A stretch of 64,000 nt of DNA from Halomonas huangheensis. GTDB taxonomy: Bacteria > Pseudomonadota > Gammaproteobacteria > Pseudomonadales > Halomonadaceae. The stretch is from NCBI RefSeq assembly GCF_001431725.1, contig NZ_CP013106.1:682001-746000 (forward strand), written 5' to 3'. The position numbers and the translations under genes were made by a program. Below the pieces are notes generated by a model. The model was not told the origin of the DNA. It searched no databases and saw nothing but the letters and a program-made list of their open reading frames with translations. Positions 55,049-62,628 of the stretch are shown in pieces; the first letter of the stretch is position 1; every line of letters begins with the position of its first letter.

Positions 55049-55109
55049 GAATATATCCTCTGTCTATGTCTGTTCTGGCTCAAGGGCCAGTGCCCAGGAC
55101 CTGACGGCT

Positions 55110-55985
55110 TCAGGCCATCTCGATGTGATCCGGCAGCTGGCGGGCCAGCCGCAGCAGCATGCTGCCCAGCTGCGGGGTTAGCCAGTCGTATTTGTTGCTG
55201 TTCCTCAGCAGCACGATCAGTGTAGCGGTATCCTCCTGTAGCTCGGGCTGCATGTGGCCGAGCCGTTCAAGACAATCAATGGCCCGGTTGATCCACTGAC
55301 GCTCGCCAGTATCGCTGAAGGCGTCCAGCGCCATGTTGATGTTGTGCAACACAACGCTTGCCGAACCTGCTTCGAGAGCAGGCCATGCGTTTGCAAGCAG
55401 GGCCGCCCCACGCGCCGCCTTGCTGGTGTCGGAAGGGCGCAATGCGACCTGTGAAACCAACTGTTCAGCCAGTTCCGGTAGGCACTGAGCACTACCGTGC
55501 TTTAGCTCGAGCTCCAGCTCACGAATGCCCACATGACGCCCGCCGGCACGGATCTCGCCTTCATCCAGCGCCAGTTCGACCTGGTTCTGTTCCACCGACA
55601 ACAGCCAGGTCTGACGATGAAAATCAGTGGTGAAGCGTGCCTCGAGATGTTCGAGTACCTCATTCGGCAAATCGTTGATAGGCGGTAGCTCAGCCAACCC
55701 GGCTAGGTCCAATTGAGCCTCGGGTACCGGCCACTCCCACTCGCCACGCTGTGACATGCCGCCACTGCCAGTGCCACTGGTCTTGAGAGTTTGCACCCAT
55801 CCATTCCCGGTCCGTCGCAGGCGCAGAGCCATGCGTGCCTGCTTGAGATCACCCCTTGCCGTATCAAAATAAGTGTTGGTGAGCTGGTCGCGGGAAGAAG
55901 GGAGGTGCGTCAGAAGCGGGTGCTGACGCAGTGTTTCAGGGCCCTGCTGGCCCAGGGCCAGCTTCATTTCCACTTCCTGGCTCAT
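55110..55985 (-). CDS. CYTH domain protein, probable inorganic triphosphatase
   Basis: A 291-residue protein starting MSQEVEMKLAL, the CYTH signature of alternating charged residues (EVEMK) at the N-terminus. The tunnel residues continue with the Arg/Lys-rich strands (ARMALRLRR, WVQTLKTSG) and Glu-rich strands (RGEWEWPV, ELELELK). E. coli YgiF of this family hydrolyses inorganic triphosphate; a CHAD-like remnant follows in the second half. It diverges from the DUF47-pit pair. Confidence 0.82.
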   Translation of the reverse strand: MSQEVEMKLALGQQGPETLRQHPLLTHLPSSRDQLTNTYFDTARGDLKQARMALRLRRTGNGWVQTLKTSGTGSGGMSQRGEWEWPVPEAQLDLAGLAELPPINDLPNEVLEHLEARFTTDFHRQTWLLSVEQNQVELALDEGEIRAGGRHVGIRELELELKHGSAQCLPELAEQLVSQVALRPSDTSKAARGAALLANAWPALEAGSASVVLHNINMALDAFSDTGERQWINRAIDCLERLGHMQPELQEDTATLIVLLRNSNKYDWLTPQLGSMLLRLARQLPDHIEMA

Positions 55986-56110
55986 CGCTGATTACTCCTT
56001 GGGCTGGGCTTGAGGGGGTACACCATCAATATGACATGAATTTTTCCATGACGTGACAGTGGTGGATCACTATACTGACGCCGCCATTTACTCAGTGTCC
56101 GTGACTTACC

Positions 56111-56791
56111 ATGGTGACATCAAATCCGTTTTCCGTGATGTTTGGCCGTTCGCCGTTTCAACCGCTGCTGGCCCACATCAAGAAGGTTCATGATTGCTCC
56201 GCCGAGCTGTTGCCGTTCTTCGAGGCATCGCTTGAGGGGGATTGGGACGCCGCTGCCCAGCATCGAGAAACCATCACTCGCCTCGAACATGATGCCGACT
56301 CGCTGAAGACCGAGTTGCGCTTGAATCTGCCCAATACGCTGTTTCTGCCCGTATCGCGCTCGGATCTGCTTGATCTGATCTCCGTGCAGGACAAGATTGC
56401 CAACAAGACTCGCGATATCACCGGCATTATGCTGGGTCGCCGCATGCGTGTGCCGGAACCGCTGGCAGAGCCAATGCGCGATTATATCGAGACCTCTGTT
56501 GCCAGTGTCGCCAAGGCGCGTCAGGCGCTGGAAGAGTTGGGCGATCTGCTCGAGTCCGGTTTTGGTCGCAATGTGACTGAACTGGTGCAGAAGCTGATTC
56601 GTGATTTGCACGACCTCGAGAACCGCACCGACAAGCAGCAGATCGCCATTCGTCGCCAACTGTTCGAACTGGAAGCATCTCTGCCGCCGGTCGATGTGAT
56701 GTTCCTGTACCAGATCATTCTATGGATCGGCGAGGTCTCCGACCGTGCCGAGCGTGTCGGAAGCCGCCTGCAGATCATGACGGCGCGCTGA
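56111..56791 (+). CDS. DUF47/PhoU-like protein linked to phosphate transport
   Basis: A 226-residue all-helical protein of the PhoU-like family found next to Pit-type transporters, thought to control phosphate uptake. It starts MVTSNPFSVMFGRSPFQPL and shows the heptad helices typical of the family (ITRLEHDADSLKTELRLNLPN, LDLISVQDKIANKTRDITGI). pit follows 79 bp downstream, so an operon is likely. Confidence 0.9.
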   Translation: MVTSNPFSVMFGRSPFQPLLAHIKKVHDCSAELLPFFEASLEGDWDAAAQHRETITRLEHDADSLKTELRLNLPNTLFLPVSRSDLLDLISVQDKIANKTRDITGIMLGRRMRVPEPLAEPMRDYIETSVASVAKARQALEELGDLLESGFGRNVTELVQKLIRDLHDLENRTDKQQIAIRRQLFELEASLPPVDVMFLYQIILWIGEVSDRAERVGSRLQIMTAR

Positions 56792-56805
56792 GCTCTGACC
56801 CCTGA

Positions 56806-56825
56806 AGACCGCCTACGGGCGGTCT
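56806..56825 (+). terminator. Hairpin between the DUF47 gene and pit
   Basis: AGACCGCC pairs with GGCGGTCT around TACG, 14 bp after the DUF47 stop. There is no T-run; it may lower expression of pit or act as a processing stem. Confidence 0.45.
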
Positions 56826-56870
56826 ATGTACTTCTGGATCCTGTTTCGAACGTTTCAAGGGTTATATCCC

Positions 56871-58136
56871 ATGTCGATCATTACTCAGTACGGCGATATC
56901 TTCGTCCTGATGGCCTGCGCATTCGGCTTCTTCATGGCCTGGGGCGTGGGTGCCAACGACGTGGCCAATGCCATGGGCACCTCGGTGGGCTCAAGAGCCA
57001 TCACCATCCGTCAAGCCATCATTATTGCGGTTATCTTCGAGTTTCTCGGCGCCTGGCTGGCCGGTGGTCAGGTTACCGAGACCATCCGCAAGGGCATCAT
57101 CGATCCGGCGATGCTGGCACAGGACCCTCAGTACCTCGTCTACGGCATGATGGCGTCGCTGCTGGCCGCAGGTAGCTGGTTGTTTATTGCTTCCATGAAA
57201 GGCTGGCCGGTCTCGACCACGCATTCCATTGTTGGTGCCATTGTCGGTTTTGCCGTTGTCGGTCTGGGCATGGATGCAGTGGGCTGGCCCAAGGTTGGCC
57301 AGATCGTGGCCAGTTGGGTGGTGTCGCCACTGCTCGCAGGCTCGATTGCCTTCATGCTGTTTCGCTCGATACAGAGCATGATCTTCGAGGCCGATGACCC
57401 GTTCGCTGCAGCCAAGCGCTATGTACCGATGTATGTGTTTCTGGTCGGCTTCATCGTGTCCATGGTGACGCTGGTCAAGGGCCTCAAGCATGTCGGGCTG
57501 CACCTGTCATTCCTCGAGAGCTTCGTGGTCGCGGTGATTCTGGGGCTGGTGCTGATGGGAATCGGTATTCAGCGTGAGAAGCGTATCAACCGCAGCCAGC
57601 AGAAGAAGGACTCTTTTGGCTTCGAGGGCGTCGAACGCATCTTCAGCGTGCTGATGATCTTTACCGCCTGTGCCATGGCATTTGCACATGGTTCCAATGA
57701 CGTCGCCAATGCTGTAGGTCCGCTGGCCGCAGTCATCAGCGTTGTGCAGCATCAGGGCAGCATCGAGGCGGCTTCCTCGATCCCGTGGTGGGTGCTAGTG
57801 CTGGGCGGCGGCGGTATCGTCGTCGGTCTGGTGACCTATGGCCACAAGGTTATCGCCACGGTCGGTACCGGCATCACGGAATTGACGCCGAGCCGTGGCT
57901 TTGCCGCGACGCTGGCGGCTGCCATGACCGTGGTGCTGGCGTCGGGTACCGGATTGCCGATCTCGACCACTCATACGTTGGTAGGCGCTGTGCTGGGCGT
58001 AGGTCTGGCGCGTGGTATCGCCGCCATCAACCTGCGTGTCATCGGTACCATCGTGATGTCGTGGTTCATTACCTTGCCGGCAGGTGCTGGTCTGGCGATT
58101 GCCTTCTTCTTCATGTTCAAGGGCATCTTCGGCTAG
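56871..58136 (+). CDS. pit: Low-affinity inorganic phosphate transporter Pit
   Basis: Inner-membrane symporter of the PiT family. The 421-residue protein has about ten membrane helices and the two PHO4 repeats GVGANDVANAMGTSVGSRAIT and AHGSNDVANAVGPLA. The start at 56871 (MSIITQYGDIF) has AAGGG upstream; a frame starting 45 bases earlier is open but overlaps the hairpin. A strong hairpin follows the gene. Confidence 0.95.
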   Translation: MSIITQYGDIFVLMACAFGFFMAWGVGANDVANAMGTSVGSRAITIRQAIIIAVIFEFLGAWLAGGQVTETIRKGIIDPAMLAQDPQYLVYGMMASLLAAGSWLFIASMKGWPVSTTHSIVGAIVGFAVVGLGMDAVGWPKVGQIVASWVVSPLLAGSIAFMLFRSIQSMIFEADDPFAAAKRYVPMYVFLVGFIVSMVTLVKGLKHVGLHLSFLESFVVAVILGLVLMGIGIQREKRINRSQQKKDSFGFEGVERIFSVLMIFTACAMAFAHGSNDVANAVGPLAAVISVVQHQGSIEAASSIPWWVLVLGGGGIVVGLVTYGHKVIATVGTGITELTPSRGFAATLAAAMTVVLASGTGLPISTTHTLVGAVLGVGLARGIAAINLRVIGTIVMSWFITLPAGAGLAIAFFFMFKGIFG

Positions 58137-58157
58137 CCGCGGAACGAAATGCTGGTC

Positions 58158-58185
58158 GCCAACGGCGCCTTCGGGCGCCGTTGGC
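58158..58185 (+). terminator. UUCG-capped hairpin after pit
   Basis: A perfect 12-bp stem (GCCAACGGCGCC with GGCGCCGTTGGC) capped by TTCG, 21 bp after pit. There is no T-run, but the stem is very stable. Confidence 0.6.
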
Positions 58186-58314
58186 GTTCAAGGGCCTTGA
58201 TCGACACGGACTGCAGCCGGCGTATCGGAGGCTATGGCAGCGGTGCCGGGCGCCTATTCCCTCTGATATAGTGATTCGATCTTTCCTGTTATCGGTTTAT
58301 GGAGCTGCGCGGCC

Positions 58315-59625
58315 TTGAACACGCCCTTTTCCTTCGTCGATTGGTTTCGTCATTCATCGCCCTATATCAATGCGCATCGTGGGCGAACCTTTGTTGTACT
58401 GATCGAAGGCGAGGCCATGGAAGGATCACGAGGCGAGTCGTTGATCCAGGACCTGGCATTGCTGCATACGCTGGGTGTCCATCTGGTGGTGGTATTCGGT
58501 ATTCGCTCTCAGGTGCATCGTGCCCTGGAGAACGACGGTCTCCAGCCGGTCAGGCACCAGGGGCGCTGGGTGGCGGACGATACCATCATGGCGCGTGTTG
58601 AACGCGTCGCGGCTGAGCAACGCCTATGGCTCGAAGCGCGCCTGTCGTTGGGATTACCCAACACTCCTCTGCATGGCATTGAGCTGACAACCGTCTCGGG
58701 CAATCTGGTGATGGCCAAGCCACTCGGGGTTCGCGAAGGAGTGGACTTCCAGCGCTCAGGTGAAGTCCGTCGTGTTCGGGCGGCGGGTATTCGTGCCCAA
58801 CTCGAACAACGGGTGCTGGTGTTGCTGCCGCCGCTGGGCTTCTCGAGCACCGGTGAGGTGTTTGACCTGGATGCCGCTGAAGTTGCTCAGCAAGCGGCAG
58901 TGGCGTTGAAAGCCGACAAACTGATCCTGCTGGGTGAAGCGGATGGCCTACGTGATAGCGAAGATCAATTGCTGCGCCAGATGAGTCCCTCTGAAGCGGC
59001 GCCTCTGCTGGCCGGGGAAGATCCCGAAAGTGAGCTGGCCCGTCACCTGGGGATCGCCTGTCAGGCGGCTCTGCACGGGGTCGCACGTACCCACCTGCTG
59101 TCATGGCGCGACCCGGATGCATTGTTGGGCGAGCTATTCACACGAGACGGCATCGGAACCATGATCACCCAGCACCGCTATGAGCAGCTACGTGCTGCCG
59201 AGATCGGTGATATCGGCGGCCTGCTGGAGCTGCTTGAGCCTCTGGAGCGTAATGGCATGCTGGTACCGCGCTCGCGGGAACGGCTCGAGCATGAGGTCGA
59301 CGACTACGTAGTGATTGATCGTGATGGCATGATCATCGGATGTGCGGCTCTGCATCGCTTTGCTGATGCGCGGGTTGGAGAGTTGGCTTGTGTTGCGGTG
59401 CATCCGGAATATCGCTCCGGCGCACGTGGCGAGCGGCTTCTCGCCGAGGTCGAACGTCTGGCGAAGCGCGAGGGATTGGACAATCTATTCGCGTTGACTA
59501 CCCATACCACACACTGGTTCCTCGAGCATGGTTTTGCGTTGGCATCGTTCGAGGCACTGCCACCTCTGCGTCGTGACGCCTACAATCACGCCCGTAAATC
59601 AAAGGTGTTGGTCAAGCCGCTGTAA
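58315..59625 (+). CDS. argA: N-acetylglutamate synthase ArgA
   Basis: First enzyme of arginine synthesis, acetylating glutamate with acetyl-CoA. The 436-residue protein has an amino acid kinase-like domain with WFRHSSPYINAHRGRTFVV and GVHLVVVFGIRSQVH, then a GNAT domain with CVAVHPEYRSGARGERLL (acetyl-CoA loop) and GLDNLFALTTHTTHWFLEHGF. Start is TTG at 58315; GGAG lies about 10 bases upstream, and the N-terminus aligns with E. coli ArgA. Two hairpins follow the stop. Confidence 0.95.
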   Translation: MNTPFSFVDWFRHSSPYINAHRGRTFVVLIEGEAMEGSRGESLIQDLALLHTLGVHLVVVFGIRSQVHRALENDGLQPVRHQGRWVADDTIMARVERVAAEQRLWLEARLSLGLPNTPLHGIELTTVSGNLVMAKPLGVREGVDFQRSGEVRRVRAAGIRAQLEQRVLVLLPPLGFSSTGEVFDLDAAEVAQQAAVALKADKLILLGEADGLRDSEDQLLRQMSPSEAAPLLAGEDPESELARHLGIACQAALHGVARTHLLSWRDPDALLGELFTRDGIGTMITQHRYEQLRAAEIGDIGGLLELLEPLERNGMLVPRSRERLEHEVDDYVVIDRDGMIIGCAALHRFADARVGELACVAVHPEYRSGARGERLLAEVERLAKREGLDNLFALTTHTTHWFLEHGFALASFEALPPLRRDAYNHARKSKVLVKPL

Positions 59626-59647
59626 CGTCCAGGACTGATCCTTTATC

Positions 59648-59678
59648 GTGCCGGCTTCTGAGATCAAGGGGCCGGCAC
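59648..59678 (+). terminator. Hairpin terminator after argA
   Basis: GTGCCGGC pairs with GCCGGCAC around a 15-nt loop, then a T-rich stretch (TCCTTTCTT), 22 bp after the argA stop. Confidence 0.6.
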
Positions 59679-59693
59679 TCCTTTCTTGTGCTG

Positions 59694-59723
59694 GCGACAC
59701 CGGGCACGAAAGTCCGGTGTCGC
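59694..59723 (+). other. Second hairpin after argA
   Basis: A perfect 10-bp inverted repeat, GCGACACCGG and CCGGTGTCGC, around a 10-nt loop directly after the first argA hairpin. It may be a back-up terminator. Confidence 0.5.
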
Positions 59724-59751
59724 GATTTCCTGTCAGCAACTTTTCTGCATG

Positions 59752-59769
59752 TGTCTCCAGATGGAGACT
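59752..59769 (+). promoter_or_regulatory. Activator-like palindrome 1 (TGTC-N10-GACT)
   Basis: TGTC-N10-GACT with the inner palindrome GTCTCC-AGAT-GGAGAC. It differs at one position from the TGTC-N10-GACA sites to which GlrR binds upstream of E. coli glmY. It lies about 165 bp upstream of the sigma-54 promoter. Confidence 0.55.
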
Positions 59770-59816
59770 ATCTATCTTTTTGTTTTATAACGACTTCATC
59801 GTTTTCTCTCAATTAT

Positions 59817-59834
59817 CGTCCCTTTTTAGAGACG
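59817..59834 (+). promoter_or_regulatory. Activator-like palindrome 2 (CGTC-N10-GACG)
   Basis: CGTC-N10-GACG, the same GTC-N10-GAC spacing as site 1 and 65 bp from it, about 100 bp upstream of the sigma-54 promoter. This is a typical enhancer position. Confidence 0.5.
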
Positions 59835-59931
59835 AATTACAGTTGTTCGGAGAGGCTTTGATTAGTTGGTTCTGAAATTCATCAAGATTTTATTTTTTAA
59901 CCTTTTGAAAATAAAGGAATGGTTCTGATTG

Positions 59932-59948
59932 TGGCATGCTAATGGCAT
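59932..59948 (+). promoter_or_regulatory. Sigma-54 promoter (-24/-12)
   Basis: TGGCATG-CTAA-TGGCA with GG at 59933-59934 and GC at 59945-59946, exactly 10 bases apart. It matches TGGCACG-N4-TTGCA at 10 of 12 defined positions including all invariant ones. Transcription would start near 59958, in an A+T-rich context without coding sequence. Confidence 0.72.
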
Positions 59949-60122
59949 TGTTTATAGCGAGTAGGGAAGGTGGCCGGCTCAGGCTGGTTTCACCTTCCGG
60001 ATTATCGAGGGCCTCACTGCCCTGTGTGTCCTCGGGTTATCCAGCGTCTGCTCCGCGCGATGTGCGACACAAGGTTGCGATGAGACGGTACTAGCTGTAG
60101 TGGCACGGAGAGGTATCGATAG

Positions 60123-60150
60123 AAGCAAGGATGCTTTGGCAAGGATGCCA
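60123..60150 (+). promoter_or_regulatory. Twin CsrA-type hairpins with AGGA loops
   Basis: AAGCA-AGGA-TGCTT (60123-60136) is followed immediately by TGGCA-AGGA-TGCCA (60137-60150). Both present CAAGGATG, which fits the core of the CsrA SELEX consensus (ACARGGAUGU), in the loop-and-stem form CsrA prefers. Spacing between the GGA cores is 14 nt, suited to a CsrA dimer. Confidence 0.6.
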
Positions 60151-60386
60151 CCCCCCAGCTTTTGATTGGAAAGCGGGAAATACGATTTGAACGTCGACGC
60201 TTGCGGCAAGGCGGCGATGTAAAGAACGAGGCGAGGTGGTTTACCACCTGCATATCGATAACCCAGTTCCTGGTGACGTAGGTGTCGATATGGCTTCGGG
60301 CCTTCGGGCCACTGGAAAACTGTTCAATGGACGGACCAGGCGGTCGATTGATCTGTTTTTCAACCCCTTCAGTTCCCTGCGTATTC

Positions 60387-60412
60387 GGGCCGGCTATGCC
60401 GGCCCTTTTTTT
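60387..60412 (+). terminator. Intrinsic terminator upstream of glrK
   Basis: GGGCCGGC pairs with GCCGGCCC around TAT, followed by seven T. It ends a transcript from upstream and sits 113 bp before the glrK start, so it marks the end of the noncoding RNA. Confidence 0.94.
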
Positions 60413-60525
60413 GAACCATTTTCTTGTTGATTTACGCGGGAATTCGAGGGCAAGTGGGCCGACTCTGGTATCCTCTGGATGGAACGATGGACGTTTCCTT
60501 CACTTTCTTTCATAGATCACTGGCC

Positions 60526-62022
60526 ATGACCTCTGCCGCAACGCGCCGATGGCGCCCTCGCTCCTTGTTACAACTGGTTCTGCTCGCCTTCCTTGTCGTC
60601 ATGCTGCCGCTGGGCGTGCTGATGTACCAGGCTGGTCAGGCTCTGTCGGAGCTTTCACGGCTGGCTGAGGTCAGTGCCCGTCAGGCTGTGGAGGAGACAC
60701 GCCGAGCACGCACTCTGGGGGCGCTGGCAGTAGAAATGGAACGCGGCGCGAGGCAGTACGAGGTCGTGCAGCAGGAAAGTCTGCTGGAGATATTCTCCAC
60801 GCGCCTGGAAGAGTTTCGCGATCTGCTGGCACAGCAGCAGAGGCTGTTGACCGGCAGTCCAGATATCCGGGCTCTGGAAGAGCAACTGGATGAACTGGCG
60901 AAACTTCCGGAGTTGTCACCAGAAGAATATAGCGAGGCGCTGGAGCAGTTCAGTACCTTCTCGGAGCATGTCGAAGGCATGCGTCGCGAGACCAATGCGC
61001 GGATTGACCAGCGCCTCGATGCCATCAGGAGCCGAGCTCACGATGTGCAACAGCGCTTGTGGTGGCAGTCCGGCGCACTGGTATCGGCGAGTCTGTTGCT
61101 GATGCTGTTGTTCACCCGGCTGATCATCCGGCCGGTGCGACAATTGGAACGCCGCATTCTCGGCATCGGCAGTGGTTACCAGGATGGTGCTGTCGGTGCG
61201 CAGCGCGTACAGGGACCGGCAGAGTTGGTGGCATTGGGCGAACGCTTGGATTGGCTGACTGCCAGGCTGGATGAGCTGGAGGCTCAGAAGCAACAGTTCC
61301 TGCGTCATATGTCGCATGAGTTGAAGACGCCATTGGCCAGTGTCCGAGAGGGGTCGGCGCTGTTGTCTGATGGAGTGGCGGGCGAGATGACCGCCCGCCA
61401 GCGGGAAGTACTGGAGTTGATCGACTCCAGTGGAGCTGAGTTACAACGACTGATTGAGCAGTTGCTTGACTATAATCTGCTTCAGCACTCGCGTTCCGCT
61501 GAGATCAAGCGCCTCGACATGGCTACGGTGCTGCGTGAAGTACTGGCCAAGCACCGCCTCGGGTTGCAGTCCAAGGATATGCGCGTGGAAGTGTTCTCGG
61601 GCCCTCTGCATTGGTATGCCGACCATCAGGCCTCAGCCAGGGTACTGGATAACCTGATATCCAACGCGGTGGCCTATGGAGCAGATGGTGGTGAGCTTTT
61701 GGTTCGTGCCCGGGCTCATCATGATCGGCTGGAGCTGGAAGTTGCCAATACAGGTGAGCCGATCGCCGAGCAGGACCGGCCCCATCTGTTTGAGGCTTTT
61801 TACCAGGGGCAGGCTCGGCGCAAGGGCGCGCTGAAGGGGTCGGGTATCGGACTTTCGGTAGCGGCCGATTGCGCCCGTGTGCAGAACGGGCGACTGGAGC
61901 TGATTGATGACCCTCGCTGGGCAGTATGTTTCAGGCTGACATTGCCGGTTGCCCAGCCACAGGAAGAGCATAAGCAGATGCCTGCAGAGACAGGCAGCAA
62001 CGCAAGGGATCTGACGATATGA
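60526..62022 (+). CDS. glrK: Sensor histidine kinase GlrK (QseE)
   Basis: Membrane sensor that phosphorylates GlrR. The 498-residue protein begins MTSAATRRWRPRSLLQLVLLAF, aligning with E. coli QseE. It has two membrane helices (about 15-35 and 183-203) around a helical periplasmic domain, a HAMP linker (RLIIRPVRQLERRI), the phosphorylated His264 in RHMSHELKTPLASVREG, and ATPase boxes NLISNAVAYG and KGSGIGLSVA. An ATG at 60487 (13 codons upstream) is an alternative start. It overlaps qseG by four bases (ATGA). Confidence 0.94.
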   Translation: MTSAATRRWRPRSLLQLVLLAFLVVMLPLGVLMYQAGQALSELSRLAEVSARQAVEETRRARTLGALAVEMERGARQYEVVQQESLLEIFSTRLEEFRDLLAQQQRLLTGSPDIRALEEQLDELAKLPELSPEEYSEALEQFSTFSEHVEGMRRETNARIDQRLDAIRSRAHDVQQRLWWQSGALVSASLLLMLLFTRLIIRPVRQLERRILGIGSGYQDGAVGAQRVQGPAELVALGERLDWLTARLDELEAQKQQFLRHMSHELKTPLASVREGSALLSDGVAGEMTARQREVLELIDSSGAELQRLIEQLLDYNLLQHSRSAEIKRLDMATVLREVLAKHRLGLQSKDMRVEVFSGPLHWYADHQASARVLDNLISNAVAYGADGGELLVRARAHHDRLELEVANTGEPIAEQDRPHLFEAFYQGQARRKGALKGSGIGLSVAADCARVQNGRLELIDDPRWAVCFRLTLPVAQPQEEHKQMPAETGSNARDLTI

Positions 62023-62609
62023 AACAAGGGGTTAGGGTGATGCAGTTCAGCAAGCGAGCGAGTGCACGTCTGCTGCAGTCAGCGCTGCTGGTAACCTTTA
62101 TGGGCGGGCTGGCGGGGTGCGAAATGCTTCCTATGGAAACTTCCTCGCGCCCGGTCGATGTCGACAAACAAGTCGATTTGACCTCCTGTAATGCGGACGT
62201 GCCGAATTTTGCTGAATCCCCATGCATGCTCACCGATTGGGTCGCCTTCGGGTTGGCCGCGCAACGTGGTGATCGCGAGTGGCGCGATAACATGCTGCCT
62301 CGCCTGGCGGGACACGCTCCCGAACAGCGCTTGAGTCGCGCCGTGGTCATGAGCTGGGGCAGTGAATCTCAATGGGATCAGGCATCGGAGATATACAAGG
62401 CCGACCTGGGAGCTGCGCCTGGCGCACTGCAGCCACTTTTCCGTTACTGGCTGAATGAGCTGGAAGGGCGTCGAAAGCTGTCCTCCAGAGTTGACCAGCA
62501 ACAGGGTGAAGTGGCTCGCCTGGAGGAAGAGAACGAGGCCCTTGCCGACAAGCTGGAAGCCATGACCGCGATCGAACAAAGTATCAACCTGCGTCAACAG
62601 GTGGAGTAA
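62019..62609 (+). CDS. qseG: QseG-like outer membrane lipoprotein
   Basis: Lipoprotein encoded between glrK and glrR; in enterobacteria QseG (YfhG) lies in the outer membrane and activates the kinase. The 196-residue protein has a signal peptide with lipobox LAGC (Cys about residue 34), a helical middle (DWVAFGLAAQRGD, QWDQASEIYKADL) and a C-terminal coiled coil (VDQQQGEVARLEEENEALADKLEAM). Identification rests on position plus lipobox and the coiled coil; sequence match to QseG is moderate. Confidence 0.82.
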   Translation: MKQGVRVMQFSKRASARLLQSALLVTFMGGLAGCEMLPMETSSRPVDVDKQVDLTSCNADVPNFAESPCMLTDWVAFGLAAQRGDREWRDNMLPRLAGHAPEQRLSRAVVMSWGSESQWDQASEIYKADLGAAPGALQPLFRYWLNELEGRRKLSSRVDQQQGEVARLEEENEALADKLEAMTAIEQSINLRQQVE

Positions 62610-62628
62610 AGCCTCTGGAGAATCCAAG

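Larger units (their letters stand above)
59958..60412 (+). ncRNA. Candidate sigma-54-dependent noncoding RNA upstream of glrK (GlmY-position)
   Basis: The stretch from the sigma-54 start to the terminator at 60387-60412 has no credible gene but many stems: GGAAGGTG/CACCTTCC (59965-59998), two AGGA-loop hairpins (60123-60150), AGGTGGT/ACCACCT (60234-60249) and GGCC-TTCG-GGCC (60299-60310). In enterobacteria the sigma-54/GlrR-controlled small RNA GlmY lies in this place before glrK. This transcript would be about 455 nt, longer than GlmY (about 184 nt), and no sequence similarity to GlmY or GlmZ can be claimed by eye. It may be processed, or may contain more than one RNA. Confidence 0.5.

Noticed and set aside
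56028..56065. Possible Pho box between the CYTH gene and the DUF47-pit pair
   Set aside because: ATGACAT and GTGACAG words occur, but not as two 7-bp direct repeats with 4-bp spacing.
60101..60116. TGGCACGG as a second sigma-54 promoter inside the noncoding region
   Set aside because: The -24 part is perfect but no GC lies 10 bases after GG, so there is no -12 element.
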